From contig NW_004454175.1 in assembly GCF_000283155.1 (NCBI RefSeq), positions 5,498,771-5,562,770 on the forward strand: DNA of 64,000 nt, given 5' to 3'. How positions within the stretch are numbered: position 1 is the first letter of the stretch; each line of letters begins with the position of its first letter. The notes below the pieces were generated by a model, which was not told where the DNA came from, did no database searches, and saw nothing but the letters and a program-made list of their open reading frames with translations. This document shows, piece after piece, positions 1 through 12,990 of this stretch. Position numbers and translations under genes: made by a program. This DNA is from Ceratotherium simum simum (Eukaryota > Chordata > Mammalia > Perissodactyla > Rhinocerotidae).

Positions 1-1069
1 ACTAGTCAATTGATAAATATTAAAAAGACTTTAAACTAATATACTTTAAATGAAAAAACATTGTTTATATTTTTAAAAAAGGGAATATTTAAGAAGATGA
101 TTCTTCCTTTAAGGACTTAACAATTTGGAAAATGATGAGGGAAAACACTAAAAAACACAAGTCCTGGCTTGGAAGACAAAGCTTAAAGAAAGACTGGTAT
201 GAAAATCAAAATATCAAACTTTAGAAAGTAGTTTCTATTATCCCGCAGTGATATGAATGTTCAGTATGTCATTAATGTCCAAATTCAAATTTTACAAAAT
301 ATTGTCCTATAAAAAATATAACTCATGTGTCAGAGTAACTATCTAAATCTTAGGAATGGGCAAAACATATTGCTGGGTGTTCTTTCATGCAGTGCTAGGC
401 TTGTACCTCTGAATAACTTTCTATAGACTAATCAATAGGTACCAACGGAGGTTAACTTCTAGATTTTGTCCAGAAGAAACAAATAATTTATGACCAGTGG
501 AATTTTGATAAATTTCTGTCCAGTGGAACAAAAAGTAACTTCAAAGTTCAGAATTTATCAATCTGTAGGACATCAACCAGTTTTGTATCTAACTCAGCAA
601 TCTTACCTGCCTACCAAAATCCTAAATTCCTCAAACGCTCTTTGAACCACACCTCACAAGTTACTGACAACCTCATTAGTTAATGAGTTGCATAGTATGT
701 GTGACTTATGCTTATTTTATATTTGCATGGCAGTCATGATTTTATCTCTATGAAAATCATACTTCAACACATGCTTTATCTACTCAGGAATGCGGTGGGG
801 ATCATATTCTGATTTTTATCTAACTTAACTGCTAAATAATTGTTAATTATTTTCAAATATCCATCTCCATAAATATTCTGATATGTACGGATACCATTAA
901 ATTTTGGAAGAAAAGGCGTACTGGTTACATTCAAAGCAGCTATCATTTTACTAAGCAGAAAACTAAATTTCAGATCTACCTCCAAGGAATCTGAAACCCA
1001 GTAACAAGCACAAAGGGAACCAGAATAAACCAGTGGAACTACAAAAAGGAAGAAAGAAAGATCACTACC

Positions 1070-1314
1070 GGGGCCAGCCCGGTGGCGCAAGCGGTTAAGT
1101 GCGCGTAGTCCGCTGCGGCAGCCCGGGGTTTGCCGGTTTGGATCCTGGGTGCGCACCAATGCACTGCTTGGCAAGCCATGCTGTGGCGGCATCCCATATA
1201 AAGTCGAGGAAGATGGGCATGGATGTTAGCCCAGGGCCAGTCTTCCTTAGCAAAAAGAGGAGGATTGGCAGATGTTAGCTCAGGGCCAATCTTTCTCACA
1301 ACAACAACAAAAAA
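1070..1314 (+). mobile_element. ERE SINE (ERE1 type)
   Basis: A tRNA-derived perissodactyl SINE. The head is ggggccagcccggtggcgca with A and B box-like motifs, followed by the ERE1 body and an A-rich tail of (aac)n and A. The flanking duplication is aagatcactacc at 1058-1069 and 1315-1326. Confidence 0.95.
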
Positions 1315-3864
1315 AAGATCACTACCTACGTGAGTTTTTCGAACTTTTGCCAAATCCTTTCAAAGTAAATAAAAACCATGAAATTTTTCAATAGTATAAA
1401 TAATAAAGGATATAGTATAAGTAAATAAATTTTAAAAATTAAATTAAAAAATAGTATAAATAAATAATAAAGTCCTACATAAATATTACTTTTCCCTTTA
1501 TTTTACATATGTTAGAGAGGTTAAGACAACTTAACTGACTAAACCACAATATTTTAGTAACTAGCACATACTATCGTTCAACAAATTTGAAGAGAAAGAT
1601 ATTTACCATATGGTCTTCAATCAAAACATTTGTGAAGGTTTTCTTTAGCGTAGAATCTAACTTAGAGAAAGACTCAAAACTTGTTTCTCCCTTATTCCTA
1701 TTCTTCTATCTGTAACTGCACTCACCCTTTCCTAATAAAACATTCCCAAAGAACCTAACACTGAACACTCAGATGTTTTACTTATGCTAAGAATGTGTGT
1801 GCAAGATCTGGAATGGAAATGAGTCTTTGCATGTCTTTGCATGCTTAGTACAAATTCACGTATGTATATGTGTTTAAACACATACTATCTCAATGTGTAT
1901 GTCTGTTTGTTGGGGAATATTTTTCTCACTAAGAGAAAAGAACTTTCTGCACAATCTGGAAAGAAGTCAGAATAGACGGAGCCAGAGGTGTTCTTCACAG
2001 AGGAACATGAAAGAAGTCTTTGGCTCTGGATCCTAACGTTAGTACGGCCTCAAAAAAGAACAGGATCATACGCAATAAAAAGAAGAGATAAGAGAAGAAA
2101 ACAATTTAGAATGGTGGCTGGTTATTATTATCAGTAAATACACTTGTACTCTCATGAGTGACAATAAAGAATGAGAAGGTGGAGATCCTTTTGATTATTA
2201 GTCTCTCAATTTGAGGCCAAGATTAATACCAGTACTACTTCAATTTTATCTTGTCATTAGACAGACTATAGATAATATCATCTAACAGCAAAATCTATCA
2301 AAGCCACCAGGTATAATGCTGTTCAAAGACAGAAAGTACCTGAATATATCTGAGTTGCTAAAAAGGAAACTGAACAGGTAGGCACTTATTTCAGAGATAG
2401 GAAGGACACATGAAGAAATATTTAGGTTAGCAATAAGAGATGAATATTCAACAGCTGATGAAAAATATTAGAAAAGTGAACAGGAGGAAGGTTATCTAGA
2501 AGAAAAAATTTAGGAAAGAAGACGGGCTAGAAAATGTGAAATCATATGGAAACACAGTGTCATTAAAACGACCACTAAGTGTTTATTTGATGAACACTGT
2601 GGACAGCTGGTAATATATCCTTATTATGGATAATTCCATAAGGTAAAACATATACTCTTGCTTACAGGAACACCAGTACTCATAACAAAGTTACACTTTT
2701 AAAAGTATTTATAATATATACAAAAACAAAGGCTTAATTACAATAGCCCAAATGATCCAAAATAACTCCAAGGAAAATAATTCTTAATTGAACAAACATC
2801 TATGTTGAATTTAATTATACACAGCTCTAAGTATCATTTACTGGCTGGTGTTGAGCTGTCCCTTAAAGTTGAATATGTTTGGCGGTATATTAGCCAGCAT
2901 TTGAAATTACTCTCATCTCATTAGGACATTAGGCTTTTAATGGGTGTCTACTGCTTACTTACATGGGAAAATACTCTAGCTGAGTCTCTTCAATGTCTAA
3001 AAGAAAATATATTGACACAAGAATCTTTAATGCTTAAGTTTTAAAATATCAATCTATGACATCAGATCAAGGCAGACAGGAATTCTCTGTCTTCTATTTT
3101 ATCCTCCAAGATACAAGGTATTCAGTCACAATTAATTCATATAGCATTAGACCCAAGTAGGCATAGCATTTCTGAGCAGATGCCTATGCTTAAGCAGGAT
3201 GTGACAGCTCCTCATAAAGGGGATCTTCTCTCCTACTCAGTGTTCAGAGCTTTAGTTGCAGAACCACTGGCCCCTGTTCACTTTGCATTCTCTCAGAGCA
3301 ACACTTCCTGCATGCACCTGGCCACGAACAGCAGACCTCCTTGCCTGTACTCACTCACCAAGGCAACATTCAGGCCTCCTGCTTTCAGCTTTTACTTTCT
3401 TCTCTCACTACACTCGTGTTTCTCTTCCCTGGGATGCATTTTCCTTTCAACTACCAGGGTAACACCTTTCTTAATGTAATCCAGCAGCCCGAGCTGCCTT
3501 CTCTTACACTGCTGGCAAACACCCTTCTACTGCGTCTACTTCACAGTCAAGTCAACCAGTGACAAAAGCTGCAAGATAAAAGGGAAAACAAAACAAAACA
3601 CCAAGCTTCTGCTTAGGATGGAAAAAGCTGGAAAGAGCACTGCTTCAACCCTTACAACAACAACACAGTCAAGTTAATCTGAAAAATCACAATTTTTCTT
3701 GAACCCATCAGAGTTAAGTTCACAGGAAAACCAGTTAACCTGAAATCTAAGGCAAGACTGGTGCCTTCCAGGCCAGATGAAGCTGGAGCACCTGTTCACC
3801 TGGGACATGCCAGGCACCACACAAGCCAGGGAGGAATTGAGCCAAATTTTTTTCCCAGTTTTAT

Positions 3865-3995
3865 CAAGAAATAACTGACATACATCACTGTGTAAGTTTA
3901 AGGTATACAGCATGATGGTTTTATTTACCTATATTGTGAAATGATTGTCGCAATAGTTCTGCTAACATCCATCTTCTCATATAGATAGAATAAAA
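3865..3995 (-). mobile_element. L1 3' UTR scrap
   Basis: Short, diverged relative of the same L1 3' UTR sequence (tcaagaaataactgacatac onward). Confidence 0.65.
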
Positions 3996-4039
3996 AGAAA
4001 AGTAAAAATAATTTTTTTAATGAATTGCTAAAGGTCAAA

Positions 4040-7000
4040 TGTGGGCTAGCGTAAAAGTTATAGCTTTGGGAGGCGGAGACACAAGAAGTCAAACTTACTT
4101 ACAGGCTCTTCTCCACAGACCTCTCAGCGACTCATGAGAAAGATGAGGGGTAGGTAGAATAAGAAACTTCAAAACAGCCTCTCTCAGAGTACAGGCCTGG
4201 GGGAAGGGAATAGCAGCCACCCCTGGAAAGGCATCAAGCTGAAGCACAGCCCAGATTCTTCAACTGTACCTCCCCTAGAGAACAAAAACCTTCAGGTGCT
4301 CAGGGAAGAGCGGCAAACTCAGATGACCTTAGGGCACAAACAAAGCCCCACTACAGCTGGAGGAAAAGAAAAGAAAAACCCTCTATCCAAGTAGAGGCAG
4401 GAACATACAATGAGCCCAGACCATCACAGGCCTCCTAAAGCTGGGGAAGGGGCAACATCACTAAGAGGGCCCTACTCCCTAGACTCAGGATCACAGAGCC
4501 TGCCTAAGACTGAGGCTGAATCAGAACAACAGAGAATGCCCCTCTGACAAGCACTGAGTAACAAGTAACAGCAGTTCATTGCTGAAGGAGGGTCAGTGCA
4601 AAGAGAGACGTTCTCTGAGGCACAGACAGAAAGATCTATAGTTGAGGGTGGGACAAATATTAGGGGAAAACAAAAAAAAAAACCTCCTCTCTGGTAAACC
4701 CCATCTTCAACAAGTAACTCCAGAGGAATCTGAAGCCTGTGGTGCACTGAGGAAAATAACAGCAACAACAAAAGCCAAAGCCAACTCAACTCCTGGCTAG
4801 ACTAATTCCACCCTTCCGCTGCTCTGCTAAAAGCCTTGCAAAAGACAAGATGGGCCCATGTGCAGGCACAAATACTATTTACCCCAGTCTCGACTGTCCT
4901 AAACAAGATGTCCAACATTCAACAAAAAATAACAAGGCACACAAACAGCAAAAAAGAAAACAACTCACTGTCAAGAAACAAAGCAAACAACATAACCAGA
5001 GTAAGACAGACCAGATACTGAAATAATCAGGTAGGGAATTTAAGATTAACTATGATATATATTAAAAGTTCCCATGGAAAAACTGCAAGACAACATGCAA
5101 GAACAGATGGGGAATTTCAGCAGAGATAGCAACTATAAAGAACAATCACACAGAAATGCTACAAACCAAAAACATGGTAACAGATGAATTGAGTTTACAA
5201 GGCTTATCAACACACTCAACACAGCCAAGGAAACAAAGTGACCTTGAAAATGGATCAACAGAAAATACCCAAATTGAACCACAAAGAGAAAAAAACAGAG
5301 GAAAAAGATAAAAATAACACCAATCTAGGATGGTGAAAAACTTTCAAATGGTCTAACATATGTGCAATTGGAATTCTAGAAGGAGTAGAAAAAGACAACG
5401 GGGCAGAGGAAATATCTGAAAAGAAAATGTCTAAGAATTTTCTAAAATTGATGGAAGACACCAAACCAGAGTTTCAAGAAGTGCCAAGAACACCAAAGAG
5501 AATAGATACCAAACAAAACACATCCAGACTCCATATAATAAAGCTGCTGAAAACCAAAAACAAAGTGAAAATCTTCAAGATGGTCAAAGGGGAAAAAAGA
5601 TACATAACACATATAACAGCAGAGTTCTTAGCAGAAACCATTGAAATGAGAAGGCAATGGTATAATATACTTAACGGTTTGAAAGAAAAAAAAAAATCTA
5701 TGAAACAAAATTCTATACCTACTGAAAATACCTTTCAAAACCGAAATAAAAATAACAATTTTTTCAGGCAAACAAAAGCTGATAAAATTCTATGCCAACA
5801 GACTTGCACTGCAAGACATGTTAAAGGAAGTTCTTTAGTCAGAAGGAATATACCAGACAAAAAGTTGAATGTCCAAAAAGAAATGAAGAATATCAGAAAT
5901 GGCATAAATGAAGGTAAATGTGAAATTCACTTTTTTATTGTTTTATTTGCTGTGAAAGACAAGACACTGTCAATAGCAAAAACAGTAGCAATGTATTGTG
6001 TGTTTACAGAACTGTAAAAGTAAAATGTATGACAACAACAGTACAGAAGTATCAAAGACATGCTGTTTTAAGGAATTTCCGCTACACCTGAAGTGGTATT
6101 TTATTTGAAGGTAAGACTCTGTCAATTAAAAATGTATATTGTTAGCCCTAGGGCAACCACTAAAAAAAAATTTAAGAGATATAAATTGCAAGCCAATTTT
6201 GTTAGTGCCATCAAGTCGATTCGGACTCCTAGCAACCCTGTGTACACCAGAGAGGAACCCTGCCTGGTCTTTCTGTGCCATCCTCTCACCTTCTAGTGCT
6301 GTATCAGACAATGCTCTGCTGCTATGCATAGGGTTTTATAGGCAATTTTTTCGGAAGTGGGCAATTTTCTGGAAGCTCTGCTGAAACCTGTCCACCATAG
6401 GTCACCCTGCTGATATTTGAAATACCAGTAGCATAGCTTTCAGGATCACAGCAACACACAGCCACACCACAGACTGACAACCAACAGATGGGTAGTGTGG
6501 TTCCCTGACCAGGAAACAAACCTGAGCTACAACAGTAAGAATGCCAAATTTTAACCACTAGACCACCAGAGCTGGCTACAAGCCAATAATGGAGATACAA
6601 TGTAATCATAAAAAATACTCAATTCAAAAGAAGTCAGAAAAAGAACAAAAAAAATACATAAAAATCTAACAAGATGGTAAATTTTAATCCAATTGTATCG
6701 ATAATTACTTTAAATATAAATGGTCTTACATACCACTCAAAAGACAGAGACTGTCAGATTGGATACGAAAGCAAGACCCAACTATACTGTGTCTACAAGA
6801 AATCCACCATAAATGTAAAGAAATAGATAGGTAAACAGATAATAGGTTAAAACATAGTAAAAGAATGGAAAAAGATACAACATGCATACACTAGTCATAA
6901 GAAAGCTGGAACAGCTATATTTATATCAGACAATGTATACTTCAGAACCAGATATATTATCAGGGATAAAAAACGGACATTTAATAATGATAAAGTGGTC

Positions 7001-8560
7001 AACTCACCAAGACCTAACAATCCTATATCTCTATGAACTCAACAATAGATTTCAAAATACATGTAGCAAAACACTGACAAAAATGAAAAGACAAATCCAC
7101 AATTACAGTTGGAAACTGCAATATTTGTCTTTCAGTAACTGATAGTACAAGTAGACAGAATATTACAAAGGATATAGAAGACCTGAACACTATGAACACT
7201 ATGAACAATCTGGACAGCTACATATCCCTCCATTCACAACAGCAGAATACACATTCTTGTCATGTGCATGAGGAAATTACCGAGACAGACCATATACTGG
7301 GTCAAAAACCAAATCTCAATACATTTAAAATAAAGTCATAAAACATACATTATCAGATCATAACTTACACAAATACTAACTCAAAATGGACCATAGATCT
7401 GAATATAAAACCTAAAATTATACAACTTCTAGAAGAAAACATGAGAGAAAATCTTTGTGATCTTGAGTTAGGCAAAGATTTCTCAGCTATGACACCAAAA
7501 GCCTGATTCATAAAAGAAAAATTAAAAAACTGGACTTCACCAAAGTTAAAAACTTCTTGAAAAATGCTGTTAAGAGAATGGAAAAGCAAACCACAAACTG
7601 AGATGCAATATTTGCAAATGATATATCTGATAAAGGAGTTCCATCCAAAATACATCAAGAACTCTCAAAATTCAATAACAAGAAAACAAAAAGCCTTATT
7701 TATTTACAAAAATGGGCAAAAGAGTTGAACAGCCATCACCAAAGAAAGTACATAGATGGCAAACAAGCACTTAAAAATAAACTCACATCATTAGTCATTA
7801 GAGAAATGCAAATTAAAACCACAATGAGATACCTCTACACACCCACTAGAATAACTATAATGTTTTAAAAAAAAACCTGACTATACCAAGTGCTGTCAAG
7901 GATGCAACTGGAACTTTCATACATTGCTGGTGGGAACGCAAAATGATACAGGTTCTTTGAAACCGCTAATTTGGAAGTTTCATAGAAAGTTAAACCATAT
8001 ACTTACCATATGACCCAGCAATCCCACTCCAAGTTATTTTACCCCTCAAAATAAAAACTATGTTCACACAAAAACCCATACATGAATATTTATAGTGCTT
8101 TTATTCATAATCACCAAAAACTGAAAACAACCTAAAAGGTCCCTCAACTGGGGCATGGATAAACAACCTGTGGTACTTCTATACAATGAAATACTACTCA
8201 GCAATAAGAAAGGAACTACCAATACATGCAACAACAGGATGAATTCCAAATGCAAATGCATATTTGAAAGAAGCCAGATTAAAAATGTTACATACTGTAT
8301 CATTCCACTTATATGACATCTGGAAAAGGCAAAACTATAGGGACATAAAACAGATCAGTGGTTATCAGGGGCTAAAGATGGAAGAAGGAGTTGACTACAA
8401 AGGAGAACGGGGGAATTTCTGGGGTGAGGAGATATTTCCTGATTTCTTCACTGTGGTGGTGGTTACATACCTGTTATGTGTCAGAATTCTCAGACCCATA
8501 CACTAAAACCGATGAATTTTACTGCATGTAAATTATGGCTTTGTTTTTTAAAGTGAGGAA
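4040..8560 (+). mobile_element. Ancient L1/HAL1 copy, decayed
   Basis: The order is 5' UTR-like sequence (4040-5000) and an ORF1-type segment still open for 196 codons at 5427-6017. The latter holds the conserved-looking KLLKTKNKVKIFKM and QTKADKILCQQT region that also occurs in HAL1. ORF2-like fragments follow with many stops (about 6610-8330), then an L1 3' end. It cannot move: ORF2 is broken and interrupted by the SINE at 6198-6578. Confidence 0.85.
6198..6578 (-). mobile_element. Composite tRNA-derived SINE with RTE-like body, nested in L1/HAL1
   Basis: On the minus strand it starts agccagctctggtggtctag, a tRNA-like head. The body, with gtgacctatggtggacagg and a terminal gtccgaatcgacttgatggc motif, resembles RTE/BovB-associated SINE bodies as I remember them. 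The duplication caagccaat flanks it at 6189-6197 and 6579-6587. The subfamily name is uncertain. Confidence 0.7.
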
Positions 8561-9347
8561 AAAAATCAAACATATTTAATACATTTCAACCTACTTCATT
8601 TAAGAATAAACCAGGTTTTCTTAAATCTTCCTCTCTACCACACTGTGGCGACCTTTCCTTCATACCAAAAATACACTGACATTGACTTTATTCAAAATAA
8701 AAGTGACTATTATAGTATGGCAAGGTCCAAAATGAATCTACATTGTGTGACTCCTGTAAGCATTCTAAGGGGTGGGGTCAGACTTTGTACCCGTCAATGC
8801 TTCCACACTTTAACTAACCAATGTAAAGTGTAGTATTTATCAACTCTCCTACTGGGAAGTGAGGATTAACAGGTTGTGGAAGGCAATATATGAAGAACTG
8901 TTTAAATTTGTATTCCATTTTAGGACTTCTTTCTAATCTATAATAAGATGTAATTTCATACAATAAAAGTGAGAGGGAGAGAGTAATGCCAATAGGAAAA
9001 GAGAGATAACTGTGTTCATGTATCAAAACCAAATCATATACTAAAAAATAATTATGACATCACAAAATAGGCTCTAACTTCAATTTCAAAATGTCTAGGA
9101 TTTCCTGGTTTTAGTAAACGTCCTCCTGTTAATGCAATAAAATTTTTAAATAAAAAGTTTCTACTTATTCAAAGGAGTTAACAAAGAGTGACATAAACGA
9201 AAATAAGAAAGTGTTTGCAGTCTTTGACAAAGAAACATAATTTGTTCAACAAGTACCTGAATGCTGACTACATACTAATCATTGCTTAGGCACTGCTTAG
9301 TATCCAATGCTGAACAAATAAAATAATACCAGCAAAACGCTACTTTT

Positions 9348-9513
9348 TGTGTGTATGTGTGTGTGTGAGGAAGATCAGCCCTGAGCTAACATCCATGCTA
9401 ATCCTCCTCTTTTTGCTGAGGAAGACCGGCTCTGACCTAACAACTATTGCCAATCCTCCTGCTTTTTTTTCCTCCAAAGCCCCAGTAGATAGTTGTATGT
9501 CATAGTTGCACAA
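9348..9513 (-). mobile_element. 5'-truncated ERE SINE near the exon-four donor
   Basis: This is the tail half of an ERE (minus orientation, the same sense as the gene); the tRNA-like head is missing. An imperfect duplication aaaacgctactttt / aaaacgctatttt flanks it (9334-9347 and from 9514). The element body lies 56 bp from the SESTD1 exon-four donor. Confidence 0.9.
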
Positions 9514-9569
9514 AAAACGCTATTTTTAAAGATACAACACACTTCTGTTTTTTCATAGAGTATATTTAC

Positions 9570-9683
9570 CTCAAAGCCAAGTCTATCCTTTTCTTTCCAA
9601 AAACAAAAATGTGTTACTTTCTTATCCCAGAATTCATCTGGCTTCACTACACAAACAAGGGACACCTCAGCTGGAACAACGTT
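9570..9683 (-). CDS. SESTD1: SESTD1 fourth coding exon
   Basis: The acceptor is tgtattttatag followed by AACGTT; the donor is TTTGAG|gtaaat. The length is 114 nt, exactly 38 codons in phase 0 at both ends. It encodes [18 protein letters not shown] followed by [20 protein letters not shown], a stretch I recognise as SESTD1 residues 86 to 123. The alternating hydrophobic VSLVCVVKP strand belongs to the central sheet of the SEC14-like fold. Because the exon is symmetric, skipping it would keep the frame but delete part of the lipid-binding core. An ERE SINE fragment sits only 56 bp downstream of its donor site (see the repeat at 9348-9513). Confidence 0.97.
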
Positions 9684-10344
9684 CTATAAAATACAGAGAA
9701 ATAATTATAAATCATACATGTAAAATAAATAATTTACTAAAGTTATAAATTACTAGATATTCATGATAAAGCTGAGTAATTAAGAGACCTCTGGAAAAGA
9801 ATTAAAATAATAAAGTAGAAGAAATAATCCAAACTTCAAACCATACATGGCAATAAAGAAATACTTGAAAGACAAACTGATTCAGAAAAGATTTCAAATA
9901 AACAATGTAATACAGAACAGTACATGTGAATTATTTTTGTTTTATTAAGTCTCTCTACTAGGAATACGTTTAGACTAAATGCAAGACAATTTTTAGTTGA
10001 GAAATAATTTAATTTGGTTGCTTTTTCTATGATATGACAAATTTTTTCTAACACAATCATCCTGGAGAATTTCTTCAAATAAAGGTAAAATAAATTTTCC
10101 CACAAAATAATATTCTTATCGGTCATTAGACAAAGAGGTCGAGATTCTGCGTGACTATTAACTTGAAGAAAAGGACAAAGCTAATCTTTGACAAATACGA
10201 TTTCACATTTACTAGACAGTTATTCATATTACCTGAAGAAGAGTGGAAATGAACATTTACTAAGTGAATAAATATTCCATGTATACTTTATCAGCAAGTC
10301 TCATAGAATCTATCTTTAAAATATATCTTAAATCTCACAATTTC

Positions 10345-10970
10345 TACCACCTGCATTGCTAACATCCCCAAACTAGTCAGCCTTCTGAAATATCCTCTTA
10401 ACAGGCCTCCTGCTTCACGTTTTCTCATGCTCAGAAGAAAATTCAAACCCCTTACCAAGGCCTAGAAGGCCCTCCAAGCTCAGGGCCCACTGACCTCTCA
10501 GACCTCATCTCACATCTCTCCCCTCTTAGCTCACTCTACCACAGCCATACTGACCTTCTTGCTGTTCCTAGAAGGTGACAAGTCTATTCCCCCTTCAGGA
10601 CTTTGCCCTTGATGTTTCCTGCCTGGAATGTGCTTTGCTTTATACCTAGAAGAAGTGCTCCCTCAGTTTATTTCGAATTCTACTCAAATATTCCCTTCTC
10701 AGAGAGACCTCCCCTGACCACCCTATCCAAAGTAGCACCATCCAACTCAGTCTCCTTCTACCACTGTACTTTTCTTCATAGCATTTATCACTATCTGATG
10801 TTATATTTTTATTAATTTGCTTAACTGCCTATTGTCTGACTCTTCAAATAGAATATAAGCTTCCCAATGGCAGGTACCCTACCTACCATGTCCCTCCTAT
10901 ATCTCCAGTGCCTATGACAGTGCCTGATATATAGAAGACACTCCATAAACATCTGTTGAATAAATTAATT
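10345..10970 (+). mobile_element. L2 LINE 3' end
   Basis: The segment ctgaccaccctatccaaagt through catagcatttatcactatct and the tail tctgttgaataaatt is typical L2. Confidence 0.88.
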
Positions 10971-10974
10971 TGCA

Positions 10975-11135
10975 CTAACAAGTGGGTCTCTTTCTCCCAG
11001 TTTTACAGAAGAATAAATTGAGCTTCGAAAAACTAGAGTAACTTTTCCAAGATAGCAGAGTTAAAAAGTGACGGTGCTGGCATAGAAACCAGGTCTGTCT
11101 GACTCTCAAGTTCCACCACACCATTTCATACGTTC
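10975..11135 (-). mobile_element. MIR SINE
   Basis: Antisense MIR: cagttttacagaagaataaa, then aaaccaggtctgtctgactc. Confidence 0.75.
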
Positions 11136-11139
11136 TAGA

Positions 11140-11330
11140 CCAGGAGTCAGTAAATTCTTTCTCAAGGTCTAAAAATAAATATTTTAGGCTTCTACAGATT
11201 CTCTGTTGCAACTACTTCAACTCTGTTTTTGTAGAGTGAAAGCAGCCACAAAGAGTATGTAAACGCATGGGCGTGGCTGAGTTCCAATAAAACTTGATTT
11301 ACAAACTCTAGGGTTCAACCACTGCCCTAG
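11140..11330. mobile_element. hAT-type MER fragment
   Basis: The segment aaataaatattttaggctt to gggcgtggctgagttccaat and aaaacttgatttacaaact matches a common short mammalian hAT element; I cannot fix the exact name. Confidence 0.6.
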
Positions 11331-12164
11331 AACATCACAAATCTAGTGTCCCCTACAATGACTGGGTTGTCAAAACTTTTACCACAGGTGCTGGGAAATT
11401 TAGGGTAAATAGCGGTGTATTCATATGTTGATTTATGGAAGATTATTATTTCAAAAGCATTGAATATTAAAGCTGTGAGAAACAAGAGAAACCAAGCCAC
11501 TCATTTGAGAGAACACTAGTTAGAGGCAGAGCCAGCACCGAGCCCTGGGCTCCCAAACAACTGGTACCAGTACCTTTGACACAAAAGCAACGAATGACTT
11601 TGTATGTGGAAACTGTTTGACTAGGCGTAACAACAAGCCATTGCAACTTCTGAAAAAGTTAACTATAATAAATCCAAAAGTTGTTAAAATACCTATCAGA
11701 AAAGAAATTGCAAGAGGGGATTAAATCATCCATTGACTGTTCTTCAAAACTGCCACTGATCAAAGTCCAGTTCAAACAGCAAGTCCCAAACAGCTCACCT
11801 GTGACACAGTTGAGTAACAGGATGAAAGGAAGAACACAAGGACATAATTAATGGATTTCTCACCTAATAGTTATTTTAACAACTTTTACAGAGAAGAGTT
11901 AATCTTCAGGGTTTAGAATATAAAAGTGCTGGAACATACTTGACAGAAAAAGTTATTATAGGACACCAATCTGTGCTCCCTTAAAAACTGATCCTCTGGA
12001 GGCTATATCCTTTCCAACCCAAAAGAGTGATTCTAATGATGAAAAGTTTAGGCCAAACACTTAAAAAGACTGAGGTACTGGGTAGATAATTTGGGGACCA
12101 CCTCACATACATCCCACTGGTAAATATACACTTTGTAATTGCTAAAGCCAAGACCTGGGGCTTA

Positions 12165-12350
12165 GGCCATGCTAAGCTCCAATCCTGACTCTTCCCCACA
12201 TTCACTATGAGAATCTGGCTGAGTTATTTAAAATCCTTGAGCCTCAGTTGAACTTTGGGGATAATAGAACCTGCTTCCCTAGATTACAAAGATAAAATTA
12301 AATGAGATAATTTACACAGTAAGCTTAGCACAGTATCTGAACCATATTAA
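12165..12350 (+). mobile_element. MIR SINE
   Basis: Diverged MIR core with gagcctcagttgaactttgg, ggataatagaacctgcttcc and aaattaaatgagataat. Confidence 0.75.
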
Positions 12351-12864
12351 GAACTAAAACTAAAAACTAAAATTACCACCTTGTTCTCATCCCTCGAATC
12401 TCTTTTTCCTAATTATCCCAAATAAAACAAAAAACATTAAGAATCATTCTCCTTAGTTATCATTTAAGATTTTAAATTATATTCCTCTCCACAGAACCCT
12501 AAAGCAGCTACCAATTACTTTTCAAATTCATTTAAAATTCCTGATCTTCCTTTCAATATCACTGATATTTACCTAACTGAATGTTCACTATCCCATGTAA
12601 CTGCCAACTTATATTTTCCCCAAACTGGCCTGCCATCAACTCCCTTCTGTGTGTTTGCTTCATTTCTAAGAAGTTATCACTAAGCCAGTGTCCTTGCCAG
12701 ACACGCCCTTTCACTTTCTTTCATTTAAATTAGATAATCTCTTTTTATCCTTTACTTTCTCTAGAAGCCCTTCTAAGGAAACCCAGGTACATGTGAGCAA
12801 GTTGCTCCCTTTCAATCACTCAAATGTTTTACTTTTCCATTTCAGATCATAATATCCTCATTAT

Positions 12865-12990
12865 CCTTATAATAAATCAACAAATGTTTACCAGGTACCT
12901 ACTACATGCAAGAGATCACAGAAACATTCTAAGGAACACAAGGAAATATAAACACAAGACTGGGATCAGATCAAGGAGTTTGTAATGGCA
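12865..12990 (-). mobile_element. L2 fragment
   Basis: A diverged antisense L2 tail: caacaaatgtttaccaggta then ctactacatgcaagag. Confidence 0.5.

Larger units (their letters stand above)
1..9569 (-). other. SESTD1 intron after the fourth coding exon (partial)
   Basis: This is non-coding sequence from the exon-four donor to the left edge. It contains ERE copies at 1070-1314 and 9348-9513, an L1 3' UTR scrap at about 3865-3995, and the L1/HAL1 copy at about 4040-8560 with its nested SINE. Between 1 and 1057, 1327 and 3860, and 8570 and 9330 I see only AT-rich unique or highly decayed sequence. Short ORFs there carry no recognisable protein and no paired splice signals. Confidence 0.85.

Noticed and set aside
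776..1192. A 138-codon minus-strand ORF with a plausible-looking protein
   Set aside because: The upper part is ERE sequence, and the remainder has no recognisable family and no convincing exon borders. It is not the next SESTD1 exon.
5427..6017. A 196-codon plus-strand ORF that could be mistaken for a gene
   Set aside because: It is a surviving ORF1-type segment of an ancient L1/HAL1 copy, surrounded by L1 sequence on both sides.
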